From Patiria pectinifera (Eukaryota > Echinodermata > Asteroidea > Valvatida > Asterinidae), in the NCBI GenBank assembly GCA_029964075.1, contig CM057133.1, forward strand, positions 14,656,699 to 14,720,698: a stretch of DNA of 64,000 nucleotides. Reading direction: 5' to 3'. Of this stretch, positions 23,629-35,615 are shown one piece after another. How positions within the stretch are numbered: the stretch's first letter is position 1; each line of letters begins with the position of its first letter. Position numbers and translations under genes: made by a program. Below the pieces are notes generated by a model, which saw only the letters and a list, made by a program, of their open reading frames with translations, was not told the origin of the DNA and made no database searches.

Positions 23629-24050
23629 AACCTAACTATTTTTCAACTACTGCTCCAACTTTACACTTTTTTTTCAGTCCAAATTTTGTTTGCTATTGGT
23701 TACATGTTCATGAACGGGTGCAGACCAGCTAGACTGGTTCCCTTACCTTCCGGCATCTATAAATTGATCCATTTTATCTTTAGTGGAGTCAAGGAACCAG
23801 ACTACTTGAACATTTTTGTTTTTCTTGGTTTTTCCAGCATTTTTGAACACAAAACTTCAAACATGTCATTGTAACAATATTTGATCTATCATACTAACCC
23901 CTCAAATAGTTCATTTCTGAAAATTACAGCAAAAGCCAATGATGTACATTCCCTTTAAATAACTTGTTTTCGGCCTTGTACAAATATTATATGAAATTGC
24001 CACCAGATTTGGACGTAGGCAGTCTGATTGGTTTAGAATCAGGAGAATAT

Positions 24051-24085
24051 GAACACGTGCACGTGCCATGCACGTGCACGTGTTC
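24051..24085. repeat. Palindrome of CACGTG motifs, 16-bp arms
   Basis: Arms 'gaacacgtgcacgtgc' and its exact complement are separated by CAT. It contains four CACGTG E-box cores (the high-affinity site of bHLH-ZIP factors) about 530 bp upstream of the receptor ATG. A regulatory role is possible but unproven. Confidence 0.8.
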
Positions 24086-24514
24086 TATACATAGAATGTA
24101 AACGCTTTGAAGCTATTAACTCTGGTTCTCACTCAGCTAATAAATTGTCCAGTCCAGGTCCATCTGCTGGCACCTTTTGGGAATATGCACACAAACTGCA
24201 TATCAGAATCTTCTCTGACTTGTTTACGGGATCCGTATGGATCATGACGTGCAGTCGACAGTAATGATCACTATTATATACGCAATTAAAAGGACGCCCT
24301 AATCACAAACCAATTTCTGTCTCGGATGCGTATAGGTGTCGGCAGAGGCACAGCCAATTAATTCGCAGAACGACGTGTGTGTGGGTGGGTGTTTGCAAGT
24401 GCCTTGTTGCAAAACAATTGAAGCTCTCAGTTCTACAGCAATAGGCCTAATGAGTTGTGTTTCATTAAGTCACTTGTTGTTTGCTAGTACAGCGGACAAC
24501 ACCTAACCGAAACG

Positions 24515-24521
24515 TATATAA
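24515..24521 (+). promoter_or_regulatory. TATA box of the SMB-7TM receptor
   Basis: TATATAA lies 58 bp before the start codon at 24579, in 'cgtatataatcc'. Transcription would then start near 24545, giving a 5' leader of about 35 bp. Confidence 0.55.
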
Positions 24522-24578
24522 TCCATACCACGGGCGTCTTCTTTTGATTTTCAACATTGTACATTGGTGGTTGCAACC

Positions 24579-27500
24579 ATGGTGAGCGCTGCGCTGCGAT
24601 TGTCCTTCGTGTGTGCTGTGGTTTACCACTTGTGCTGGTTTTGGCCGCCAGGTAAGGCTTTTTTGGTATTTCTTTCTCATTTCAATTCATACCAAGTCCT
24701 GTTCTTGACACCAAGTTCACGTTTTCCGAGCCGTGCTGGTATCACAAAGTAGTCACCAATTTTTGTTTCACTACAGTTTTTTTTTGTATAATGCAATCCC
24801 GCCAAATGGTGTATACAACCCGATAGAATGACATACTTGTTAGCTCCACGGACTAACATTCCATTCGGCAAACTCATCACTCCTTCGGAAAACTCCTTCC
24901 ATTCGGCAAACTCATTGTTCCTTCAGCAAACTCATCTCTCCATTCGGCGAATTCATCACTCCATTCGGCCAACTCATTCCATTCGGCAAACTCGTCATTC
25001 GACAAACTCATCAGCCAGTCGGCAAACTCGTCATCCATTGGACAAACTCATCACTCCATTCGGCAAACCAAGCTTCGGCAAACTCATCACTCCATTCGGC
25101 GAATTCATCACTCCTTTCAAACTCATTCCATTCGGCAAACTCTTCACTCCATTCGGTGAATTCATCACTCCTTTCGGAAAACTCATTCCATTCGGCAAAC
25201 TCATCATCCATTCGGCAAACTCATCACTCCATTCGGCAAACCAGGCTTCGGCAAACTCATCATCCATTCGGCAAACTCATCACTCCTTTCAGCGAAATCA
25301 TTGCTTTCGCTTGGCAATTTCGTCACTCCGTGCTGTGAATTCGCTATTTCTTTCGGCAAAATCAGTATTTCATTGGGCGAAATCATCGTTTTATTCCGCA
25401 AAATGTTCATGCTCATTCGGCAAACTCATTCCAATCGGCAAACTCATCGTTCCTTCGGCAAACTCATCTTTCCATTCAGCGAATTCATCACCCCATTCGG
25501 TAAAGTGCAAATTCATTCCATTCGGTAAACTCGTCATTCCTTCGGCACACTCATCACTCCATTCGGTGAATTCATCACTCCTTTCTGCAAACTCATTCCT
25601 TTCGGCAAACTCGTCATTCGGCAAACTCATCATCCATTCGGCAAACTCATCACTCCTTTCGGCGAAATCATTGCTTTCGCTTGGCAATTTCGTCACTCCG
25701 TGCTGTGAATTCGTCATTTCTTTCGGCAAAATCAGTATTTCATTGGGCGAAATCATCGTTTTATTCTTTCGAATTCCCCATTTCAACCGATGAATTCATA
25801 AGTTTTAGTTGTTTCAACAATAATACAAAATGAAATGTTTGTTTTATGTACTATCGAGTGTGAAACAAATTGTGATGGTGATTTATTCGCATTCTCTCAT
25901 ACATGCGTTCAGGTAAGACAGTTATTTTGAATTTTATAGTCGGCAATCACCGTGGTAACATTGCATGCCATTGGTTACATGTTATCAGTCGCACCCGGCA
26001 CCGCCCGCCTAAAACTCAACAAATCGATCGAAAACATCCGCTAGAATGTCAACAAACTACGATTCTAGAGCTGTCACACATTAACTTCTACTTGACTTCC
26101 TTTTTACAATAATTCGATATTGACAAGATTTCCCGTAGCCCGTAGAAAGTCCAGTTTTGTGTCCAAAACATACAAATTAACGGACAGGGAAAAAGTGCCC
26201 CACTTCACTTGACTCGAGACTTAGGGAAAATGTTTTGTGAATACTGCATGAATATCAAGACTTGTCTACGCTGCATATTTAAGTGGGGTGCTTACTTTTC
26301 ATGACTTAAGTCGTTTTGTGAATACGGCCCAGGGGTCGAATTATTGTAAAACGTAGTCAATAAAAAAAAATTAAAAAAAAGTTGGAATGTGTAATTCATA
26401 ATGAGAATACTGACTGCCCTTCTTTGTATTAAGCACGTCAAAAGTCCATGTCCGTATATAAGGTCCAGTTTTTAGAGAACAAAACCACCCCTTAAACCCT
26501 CAAGTCAGTATGATATTTTAATCTTTATTTTTTTTTTTACTATCCCGTCTCACAACTCCCATATCACATTATTTCCCCAGTGGCGCGAGCATCGATAGCC
26601 ATCGAGGAACTTTGTGATCCAGTACAGATTTACTGCGCACCGAATTGTAGCGATGAATATAATGTCAGAACAGGGCAATACGTGCGCAGGCAGAATTGTC
26701 GATGCGACACCAATTGTGTTGTGTACGCTGACTGCTGCGTCGACTACCTTGACCACTGCAGCGCCAATGGGACAGACCCCTTGGCAAATCGCTACGATTT
26801 CTCGCCACATTTGGTCTGCGTTTCCCCTTACGATCCAGCCAATGAGGTCAGCTACCTGGCAGTTGGACGGTGCCCATTACAGTGGCCTATGGACGACGTC
26901 AGACAAAACTGCGAAAATGAGACATTGGCCCGCTCTCAGAGATTCCTGACGCTCCTGGTTAATGGACCCGATGATATTGTCTTCAAGAACGTCTATTGCG
27001 CTATCTGTCACCGCGTCACTGACCCGGTACCTTGGAGTCTCAGACTGTGGGACTGTGAGCCTGCGGTAGGTGAGACTATCCCGATTTATGCTGGTGGCAA
27101 GCCCAATTTGGATGCCTGCATGGGCATTCAGGCAGTTCCCCCGACATCCATGCTGAGTGAACCCCACCGCTGCTATCACGATGTCATCGACAGTTGTCCA
27201 GAAACCACCAATGCCAGCGAAACCCATATCGCGCTTTGTGCTAGTCAAACGTCCTTTTTGTTCCATCTCGCCTCTGGGGAGAGGCCGGCAGTGTATAAGA
27301 ATGTCTACTGCGTAAATTGCGCTCCTATAAAGCTAACCGGCTCCGACTTCCTCGTCTGCCATCTCGGTGGTGGTGTGTTTCACCCTGCCGTTTCATTTTT
27401 GGTCCTGTTTGACTTCACTGCGCGTTCGGTTCGTAGCAAGAATTTTCTTACCGGTTACGGGTTCCCACAGATGATTGGTGAATGCAATCTTTGGCAGCAA

Positions 27501-29410
27501 TACGATCCGTTCACTGGCATGTGTAGAAACCTGTCTTGCCCTGACGGTAGAGTGTTGCAGATGGGTCAGTGTGTAGAATCTAACGACCAGATCATCATCC
27601 AAACTCCGTCAAGTGATTGCTGGCAACAACTGATGTCCTCTCTTGAGAATGCTGCTTCGAGCTACGACCTCGATGGTGAATTGTCCGACCAGGCCGTCGC
27701 CTATGTAGACTTATCCGTAGTAGCAAACACCCAAAGCGGCTTCGACCAGTTTCTGTCCAGAAATTTGACCTTGCCATGCAATGCAACAACATCTCTTCTG
27801 CTGGTGGCATCCCAAGCTGACTTCAATGCGTCAAGGCGATCAATGATGTGCGAGGGCTTCACCCAGCAAAATGTTGCAGTGAACGAGATTGCATACGCTG
27901 ATGGTGCTTTCTATGTCAACATCAGTAGCTATATATATGCGGCAAGTGAGTTCGTGCACATTACCAAGTACAAGATAGACAATGGAAAATGGTCGAAAAA
28001 CGAGTACTTGACTTTATGCGACCCGTTTGTTGAAGACGGCTGCGCCATTGTGGCTTTCAGCAGAAGTGAATTTGTTATGTCGGGCGTTGGTGAAGATGCC
28101 GTGTTTGTACATGAGGCTTCGGGGAGCTCCTTCAATGTAGGTGATGTGTGGCAGTTACCAGACGGCACTCTTCGAATGTGTAACTTCCTACCCGGGCCAG
28201 CTACCTATCCAGCTTGGATAACAACACTCTCCGACTTAAGTTTTGCGGGCAGCGTGTGCTCGATTGTCATATTGATCCTCACGCTGATCACCTACTTACG
28301 CTTCACAGTTTTGCGAAACGTACCTGGTAAAATTGTGATGAATCTCACCGTTGCCTTAATCCTGGCCCAAGTAGTTCTTGTGGTTGGTAAGTCATCAGTT
28401 CCCTGGTTGTGCGTGGCTCGGGCGGTAGTGCTGCACTTTGCCTGGCTGGCCGTGTTTACGTGGACGAGCATTTTGGCTGGCGATTTAGCGTACACCATGC
28501 GATCGATGAGGCCTCCTTCTCGACAGGAGGGTTTAGGTGGGTACAAAGTCATGAAGTTCTGCGTTGTGGCCTGGGGCTTTCCCGTCATCTTCGTGGGCGT
28601 CTGTTTCTTGGTATCGAGTTTGGGCAATGAGCACTCGTCTTTCGGTCTCGAGTATGGTGGCAGTCAGTGCTGGATTGGCGACCCAACCCATGCATTGTTG
28701 GTGTTCGGCATCCCATTGTCTATTCTTCTTTTGGTCAATTGCTTGTTTCTTGTCATCATGATCTACACTGTGACTGCAAATCGAAGAAGGCTAGCTGCTG
28801 CAAGAATGGCAAAGGATTGCAAGACTGATATTCTACTTTGCATTAAGGTAAGAAGCCTTATCCATATTGCAAGCTAATTGTGCCGTATAAATGGGCCTAC
28901 CCAACGACGACAATCGAGACGGAAAAAGTCACACTCGTAAAGAAAACTAATCAAATAGGTTTGCTACCATCAAGCAGTTGTGTTGGTCCTATTTCTCGGT
29001 ATTTACATCTCAATCTTCTTCACACCCCCCCCCCCATACAGCTCATGGTGGTGACAGGAGCGACCTGGACTCTCTTCCTAGTTGCAAACGTGATGGATGT
29101 CGTCATCGTCTGGTATCTGGCCGTCTTCGTCAACTCCCTGCAGGGCGCTCTCATCGGTTTGATGTTCCTCCTAAAAGAAAACACCAGAGCACTTTGGTAC
29201 CGGCAGTGGCTGATGATCTGTTCCTGTCATTGCCAACCATGCTGCTCACTCCCTCGACGTACCAGAGATGACCGACAGCCCGCCACAGTGAGTTCCACCT
29301 TAGCAGTTGTATCGGGGGAAGGCACTTGCAAATTCGAGGGATGTGTTGAGGATGGGGGTTTGCCCTGCGAGGAAAAAGCGAGCACGTCTGACATTAACAC
29401 TCAATTATGA
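24579..29410 (+). CDS. Somatomedin-B domain seven-transmembrane receptor (class B2/Methuselah-like)
   Basis: Three coding exons, 24579-24651, 26581-28847 and 29042-29410; GT/AG junctions, phases 1 and 0, 902 aa. Exon 1 is the signal peptide ('LRLSFVCAVVYHLCWF'). Residues 36-84 form a cysteine-rich somatomedin-B-like module ('NCRCDTNCVVYADCC'). A long N-glycosylated ectodomain follows, with paired-Cys motifs such as 'NVYCAICHRVTDP' and 'NVYCVNCAP'. TM1 begins near residue 575 and TM2-TM5 follow. The TM3 Cys ('WLCVARAVVLHFAWLAVFTW') and ECL2 'CW' are both present. The last exon carries TM6-TM7 ('GATWTLFLV', 'NSLQGALIGLMFLLKE') and an 80-residue Cys-containing tail. I see no GPS (HL/T or HL/S) cleavage motif and no complete GAIN domain. 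The ligand is unknown. This expanded SMB/7TM type is known from invertebrate deuterostomes. The large first intron holds a minisatellite. Confidence 0.93.
24840..25790 (+). repeat. Minisatellite of 'cattcggcaaactcatcactc' units
   Basis: About 40 degenerate units of 15-24 bp on the word 'ttcggcaaactcatcactcc'. A longer block of about 120 bp ('gcgaaatcattgctttcgct' onward) is duplicated at 25295-25400 and 25660-25765. So there is a higher-order duplication. Because units often keep a multiple of three, it leaves long open frames on both strands. It is in the first intron of the SMB receptor. Confidence 0.9.
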
Positions 29411-29445
29411 ATACACGAATTTGATCTTACGTCGAGACCGTTTCC

Positions 29446-29451
29446 AATAAA
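29446..29451 (+). other. Poly(A) signal of the SMB-7TM receptor
   Basis: AATAAA lies 35 bp after the stop codon at 29408-29410, followed by a GT-rich stretch ('gaggttgtgg'). The 3' UTR would be only about 55-60 bp. Confidence 0.65.
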
Positions 29452-29652
29452 GAGGTTGTGGAATGCTGAAAGTCGTTTTGTTTTTTATATGTTTTTATTG
29501 TAGAGTAGACCCATATATATCATAATGACAAAGTCCCATTCTTTTGTAATGTGCGTTTATATGTTTATAAAACTGAAATTCGTCGAGTAATTTGTTGGTC
29601 GGCGAGCGCATAATTGAAATCAACAGTCGTCGCAGTCCTCGTAAAATGAGAA

Positions 29653-29728
29653 AAATCGTGACGTAATAAACAGGACTCGTTTAAAATACTACGCTGCATC
29701 GGGAGTCCTGTTTATTACGTCACGATTT
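29653..29728. repeat. Perfect inverted repeat, 26-bp arms
   Basis: Arms 29653-29678 and 29703-29728 ('aaatcgtgacgtaataaaca...' and complement) with a 24-bp loop. It lies 240 bp past the receptor stop codon, probably beyond the transcript end. Confidence 0.9.
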
Positions 29729-30050
29729 ACTATGTTTTGTTTGCTGCCCCAAACGACGACTTTTACACAAATTGCACGTTCGGGTCGAAACAGGACCCGA
29801 AAAACAGCTCTCAAAAGTACCTTTAGTACTCATTTCATGACAGACACAATAGTCGTTTTTATTTCATCACACCTTAGGCTACATATACCCGAAAAATGAC
29901 GGAAATGTCTTCGAGCATTCCTCAACCTCTTTAACCGAACTAGCCTAACTGTGCACTCTTAGGGTAAAATATGGGTGGGGGAGGGGCTTCTACACATATT
30001 CGTATATGTTCAAATCATTCCGAGAACATGTGTTCTGAAACAGACATCGT

Positions 30051-30422
30051 CGTACTTCAATTTTCAAACGTCGTGGTTCAACTTTCCAACGTCGTGGTTC
30101 AATTTCGCAAACGTCGTGGTTCAACTTGAGTCGGGGGTTCGAGTGCACTCCCGCAGAAACTCGCTGCCAACGGTAATTTGTAAAATCCTTGGCATGTCCC
30201 CAATAGGAAAAAAAAAGATGTTAACAGTAAAAAAAAATAGGGATGCCCGCTATCAGGAGGCCACTTATTGGAACCCCCTCTTGTTGAACTTAGATGCATT
30301 TTCTCAGCACTACAGGGTTGGAAGCGGCATCAACGAAACGCCATAACCTGAGCAGTAATCAAACTTGGCATACATTTGCAAAGTTGAACCACGAAGTTTG
30401 CAAGTTGAACCACGACGTTTCC
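30051..30422. repeat. Element bounded by inverted arrays of 'aacgtcgtggttcaa'
   Basis: Left: 'cgtacttcaa' then three units of about 22 bp containing 'aacgtcgtggttcaact' (30065-30126). Right: two units in opposite orientation ('gttgaaccacgaagtttgca', 'gttgaaccacgacgttt', 30382-30421). About 250 bp of unique sequence lies between. The ends are themselves tandem, as in the 48160-48858 element. Confidence 0.75.
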
Positions 30423-30584
30423 CTCAAGCATGGCGCCATCTACAGATCCCGTACAGAGCCTTAAACAATAGATTTGATTATTTTAAGTTTATTATTAAAG
30501 TATTTTACAATGAGGATCGTTGTATTTCCCTGAAGCAAGTGTTTCAGTAATTAATTAGCTGTGGCTTTAGTGTTATGCACTGTA

Positions 30585-30968
30585 AGGCCAAAAAAAAAAA
30601 TACTCGGTCTCTGATCAGCGCCCGCGTCGATTTTAATCATGCGCGTCAACCTTTTTTTTTCTCTTCAAATTAACACGGAAGCTACAACAGCGCCCTCTAT
30701 TGGTGCACCTCCTCAAATTTTTGTACCAAGGAGCACCAAGGAATGGGGAAATTGCATCGAGGCAAATGATAAAGGGCACCAAGGCAAATGATGGAGGACA
30801 CCAATGTATAATGAGGACACAAAAAAGCAAAATAGTACCCACCTTGTCTGTACAATTGAAGCTTGGGGGGAAAAAAGCCACCAAAAAAAACAAAAAAACC
30901 GCGTCGCCGCATCAATTCCAGAACTTCGGTCTGACCAGAGACCGATTTTTTTTTGGGGGGGGGGGCCT
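30585..30968. mobile_element. MITE, TAAGGCC family, copy 1
   Basis: Starts 'aggccaaaaaaaaa' then 'tcggtctctgatcag'. It ends, in reverse, 'aggcccccc' then 'tcggtctctggtcag'. Both edges sit at TA (30583-30584, 30969-30970). It shares 'ccgcgtcgccgca' near the right end with copy 2. No coding capacity; superfamily unresolved. Confidence 0.75.
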
Positions 30969-31091
30969 TAGGTTTGATTACTTGGTCTCAACGAGAAAAC
31001 GTGGATAGTGAGAAATTAGGCCGTGATGTCTCTTGATTACCGGAAGGCGCATTTAACAATTAGCCGTAAGGCTATGCAAGTTGTTACCATA

Positions 31092-31785
31092 AGGCCAAAA
31101 ATAAAATAAAAAGTCTGCGGTTTCTGGTCTGCGCGCGGGTCGCCTAAAGTGTTTTTTTTCTTCAATATAAGATGATGTCTCAAAACCGCCAAACTCACTG
31201 CTTTGACTGAAATCCTGCTGCTGCACAATTTTAACGTGCTTTGCGATAGGGTTACGATCGAGTATAAGCTTTATGTGGCCTCTCTGGGCTCCCATATATT
31301 TTTTACTAAATTTAGTCGGGCACCATTTGCAGACGATGTTGTAATTTTTCAATTGTGCGTCTGGAAGCCAGACTGAGGGAGCGACGGTCGTGTATCTGGA
31401 ACCTGTAAACGCTTTTTAATTTGCGCAATATGTAAGGGAGCAGACTAATGACCAGCCTGGCATGTCGATGTCGCTGTATGGTCTAAGTTATAACGTTACG
31501 ACCGTTTTCTCTGATTTTTGTCTTTACTATCCAAATTTCCCGAAGAATGTTCGTGTCGGCCGAGATCGTAAGTGGTTGCAGAATTTTCATGCTTTAAGGC
31601 CTTAATGAGGTCACCTCAAGCTCCACTCTGAAGGATATTTTTGAGAGTTTTAATGGGATCGAAGCGTCATCTGCAACATGCAGCCGACATTAATTTTGAG
31701 GAAAAAAAGTCGAGGGAAAAAAACCCGCGTCGCCGCACCACTTTTGGGGCAAGCTCCATACCAGAAACCGGAGACTTTTTTGGCC
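31092..31785. mobile_element. MITE, TAAGGCC family, copy 2
   Basis: Ends 'aggccaaaaataaaa...gtttctggtctg' and, reversed, 'aggccaaaaaagtctccggt' followed by 'ttctggtatg'. TA at both edges. Same orientation as copy 1, about 120 bp away. Longer interior (694 bp) without a frame. 'cccgcgtcgccgcaccac' matches copy 1 near the right end. Confidence 0.75.
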
Positions 31786-32189
31786 TAATGAAACGGTATT
31801 TTTATTAACAGAACAATGTGGATACATGTATTTGTCAAACGATAATTATTGGTCTCATTGTAGTCTTGGCCCAAGGCGCTAGTGATCGACAGCGGATCGT
31901 GCATAGTGCGCCCTCTAACGACACAATAATTAGACCAACGTGCCTAAAGTAACAAAAACAGTTGTGCGTGGGCGCTCTACAACAGTAACTACAATTATTA
32001 CTATCGATCACTGACGTCTGGGTCCGAAACTATGGTTGATATATACGTTTTACAGTGTATTAATAACGTGTACCCATCTATACCCATCCGTGCAGTTTTG
32101 AAATACATGTATTATCCGTGCATTCACGATTATCGTTCAAAAACTCAAGTGAAAGTGTATTTTGTGGTATATGTATAATATAAGTAAGA

Positions 32190-32290
32190 CCTAAAGGTTT
32201 GCATGGTGGATGGAAAGTCAAAAGATGTGAGTTTTGCGGTAGCACCATTTATGTAGTCGAATCTTCTTTGTGACCGTGCTGAGGAATGTA
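32190..32290 (+). repeat. Arm fragment of the foldback/hammerhead-like family
   Basis: 'aaaggtttgcatggtg', 'gcggtagcaccat' and 'cttctttgtgaccgtg' match, in the same order, the reverse complement of 43750-43815 and the start of 50520-50570. The central core is not recognisable in this copy. Confidence 0.6.
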
Positions 32291-33089
32291 GAGTCTAGTT
32301 GAGTATTTTAAGGATAAAGTTACCTAAATGTAAAATGTAATATTCAATGCAGCACAATGTATGTTTTGTATGTATACAAAAGTTGTGAACATCTGGAGTC
32401 CATGTGTGCACAAAACACACGATGTAGTACGCCCCGTGTGTCATGATTAAGGCTTTGAATTGCATTTTGGCCTGTTGATGTGACACTGCATAAAAAGCAC
32501 GCACTGATTTATAGTACAGCCAGGCACCAGACTATTTCTAATTTGCATACACGGTGAAAGATTTTAGAACAAGCAAAGGATCTAATACAGGATAAGAGAG
32601 CAGGTAGTGGTGGGAGCGTACTGCTTGACACCATGGGATTGAGGTTGCTGTTCAGGGTACGGGCACAAAGTATATGACGTGAAACAACATGGCGCATGCG
32701 ATTCTGAGATAAGGTATTATGCTTATATCTTTTAAAACAATAATGTGGTCTTTTGTGCTTCTGTCCGTGTTTAAATGGATACTTGCTTGGGGGAGCCAGA
32801 GCTGACTACACCTCGAAAAGTCCATGTCCGCCATGTTAAAGGCCTACTTAGCAGTCATGCTTATATCGTGTCAAGTTGACGGCTGCCGAACGATCATCCT
32901 TTTGGGTATGGTTTCTGAAGTATATTGCGCTATGTTTGTCCAGTCCAAGCGTTAGGCCACATAGACCATTCGAGTACGATATCAATTAATGTACAGCTCA
33001 AATTAAGGAGGCCCGAAAGCATTGCGCCAGCAATGTTCACATAATCCGTCACTGTGATCGCATGCTCGGGGTTGTTTAGGCCTATATCC

Positions 33090-33310
33090 AAATTTGGATA
33101 GGAGCGGCCGGTGTCATATGAAAATCCGACTCCTATGAAAATCGGACTCCTGGTCCCTATTATTGGTTAATCCCTCACACGTGAAAAGTCACTCTCCTGT
33201 TATAGACCTATAAATAGGTCTATTATCAATTTACGCCTGCGCCGTACTACGAATGAGTCCATATTTCATGGGGTCGGATATTCACGCTACACCTGCCGCG
33301 GCAAATGGAT
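33090..33310 (+). repeat. Internal copy of the 8486-9730 element
   Basis: 'ctcctatgaaaatcggactc', 'cacacgtgaaaagtc', 'cgaatgagtccatatttca' and 'gaatgagtcc' parallel 9310-9440. The inverted-repeat ends are missing, so it is a fragment. The palindrome 'atagacctataaataggtc' is specific to this copy. Confidence 0.65.
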
Positions 33311-33322
33311 GTTATTCAGACC

Positions 33323-33600
33323 CAGTGGCGCACCCAAGGGGGGCGGGGCTCGGGGGGCTTGAGCCCCCCCCCCCTCCCCCCAAGAGGACGTGAATTTTGG
33401 GTGTGTTTTTTTTTTGGCTATTTTTTTTTGTAGTCCCACGATTTGACCGTGGTGATATGTATGTGGCCTATTTTTGAGTAGTATAATAGGAGTGTAAATG
33501 GCGTAACCAACTCAAAATAGTCCCCCTCCCCAAATTTTTTTTGAAAAAAATAAAACTTCTGATTTTTTTTTTGAGCCCACTTATTTCGAGTATCACTACA
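33323..33600 (+). mobile_element. Probable hAT-like MITE left end
   Basis: 'cagtggcgcacccaagggg' followed by G and C runs is a very common hAT MITE terminus (established pattern). I find no matching right end or target duplication, so this is a partial element with an uncertain right boundary. Confidence 0.45.
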
Positions 33601-34960
33601 ACGTGTATACCTTTAGCTCTTGAAGGGGCGATCTTTTTGAGAGACATTAATTTTTAGAAGTTGTAAATTGTCACGTGGTGTTACAAATATAATTCAATCA
33701 TAGATTTAACGTTCAAAATGTTGCACTACAATACAGTGGAAAAAGAATTCAGACCGTCAGAGCTTAATTTATCTAAGACTTTATTCGTAGTTATATCTGA
33801 AATGATAGTCATTCATTGTTCAGAGTCTCACTCCTCAACATATAATTATATCCGTTGTCTGCGTCTGTATCATGTGACTTTTGTATGTTTTGTACTGTCC
33901 CATGAGTAGGTATATTATACAAATGTTGCTTCACATTTCTAATTAATGTTGCCGTCTGTATTTGACGTGTATTCACAATAGCAAACCATAATTCAAATCC
34001 TTCGCTCTTTGTAATCTTAAATTATTACCTTTATAAATAAGTTTCCCAAGTAATGTCATCCAAGATCCCAATGTCAAAATAAATGTTCAGTTGAGATGAA
34101 TTGAGACAAGGTACGGTGTAGTAGTAATATGACCTACATGACCCATGACATGCTGATATTGTCGGATGCTGCTTTATGCTGCCTTAAAGTTTTTGTGGCA
34201 CCAATTCTTTTAATTACCTTGGTTCATATTTTTGTTACAGACTCAAAGCGTCAAATCATGAGCCCCGTACATAAAGGATCGCCTATGGATCGGCAAAAAT
34301 AGACTGTACATAGTGCGAACCAGCGAACATGACGTCAGTCAGAGCGGGTGGAACACCCTCATGAGATAATCAATGGATCAGATAGCACTGCGTTCTTTAT
34401 AGCTTGACACGTGAACAACATATCATTATAACTACTCTGTCATAATATATTATACGTATACTATACAGTGATATACTGGCTGAAAATAATAATACTGCAT
34501 CTCTACACATAGTTACTTTATGTATTTAAATTGTCTATTTGGCTTACGCATCGGGGTAGAAAAAGAATGCTTTGCATAATCTGGGAAAACCTTCTCCATA
34601 AATAATTAATTATGTCCTCACCAGGGATGTATTCGAGTCCATGGAAAGCCCCTGCAAACTCCCTGCAAGTCCGACACAGGTCATTCATTCCAAATTTTAC
34701 TCAAAAGCTATTCAACATGAGCTTTGACAAAGGCATTCCTTTGTTTTTTGTTCATACACTGTTACTAGCGTGACTGGACTCGTGAAGGGACTTTGACTAA
34801 CTTGTGACTTTTGGTGGACTTCATGTGATGGACTGGACTATACCTTGGCCCTCACTGGCTCTCAAGCCCTCTAAGATTTTGAATTGCTTCAAACGCTCCA
34901 GTGGCTAATATTCCCATGGAATAAGTAGTACAAACCGAACACGGTGAACGTACGTCAAGC

Positions 34961-35245
34961 TTAGGGGAGTCAGGTTGGCGTAGCGGTATTTTCCTCGCCT
35001 TCCACCGCTGTGACCCGGGTTCGAATCCCGCCTGGGCCCATATGTGGATTGGATTTTCAGTCCCACCCGATTCCGAGGCATTTCCCTCGAATATTCTTCT
35101 GGGCTTTTCCTCCCACCTCTAAACTTGTAACTTGTTCTCATTGTCTTTTCCCCACAGGTTTGTTCAGGCTTGCGAGCTGTAGCTAGTGCCTAGGGCGCGT
35201 TTGAGGAATCCTTGGTTTCATTACCAGAAATGATTAATAATAATT
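34961..35245 (+). repeat. tRNA-derived SINE family B, full copy
   Basis: Matches 7541-7830 nearly throughout: 'gtcaggttggcgtagcggta', 'gggttcgaatcccgcctggg', 'ggcttttcctcccacctcta', 'ttgaggaatccttggtttca' and the 'aatgattaataataa' tail. It lies between the two receptor genes. Confidence 0.9.
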
Positions 35246-35609
35246 GTACATAAAAAACGAATGAGTATATGGCGATAATCTCAGGTCGTTGGTAGATTTA
35301 CTTTGTGCACAGAGCGTATTGTTACCGGCACAGGGGATAGAAAATCTCCCAGAAGTTAATTATTTATATATTAAAAAAATATAACTATCAAATTTGTATT
35401 ATTTTTACAACAGCAGTCTAGATATGGGAATATCAATACAACCCAAATACTATAGAATATAATTATAAAAATCCATCACTTTCAAGAATTACACGGTAAA
35501 ATCAATTAAAAGTATGGCTTTCAATTCTTCTGAAACGACATAAGGACTACGATAATGAAAACAAATTCAATCAGTAAACTTCTAAATAATTATACAAAAA
35601 TAGATACTG

Positions 35610-35615
35610 TTTATT
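35610..35615 (-). other. Candidate poly(A) signal of the class B1 receptor
   Basis: AATAAA on the minus strand, 220 bp after the stop codon at 35837-35835. It is the first clear match downstream. AT-richness makes chance matches likely. Confidence 0.4.

Larger units (their letters stand above)
21884..24500. other. Intergenic region between two plus-strand genes
   Basis: Contains the likely 3' UTR of the carbonic anhydrase homologue and, at its end, the promoter of the receptor gene. Between them I see no exon. Two notable palindromes are listed separately. Confidence 0.55.
29460..35600. other. Gene-free, repeat-rich interval between two receptor genes
   Basis: No exon recognised on either strand. 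Named repeats inside are listed separately. The rest is AT-rich unique-looking sequence. The two receptor genes converge on this interval (3' ends at 29.4 and 35.8 kb). Confidence 0.6.

Noticed and set aside
24828-25793. 321-codon open frame on the plus strand and mirror frames on minus
   Set aside because: It is translation of a minisatellite inside the first intron of the SMB receptor. It has no start context or domain, and both strands are equally open.
26550-27266. Minus-strand open frames opposite the SMB receptor
   Set aside because: Shadows of the large coding exon; no independent motif.
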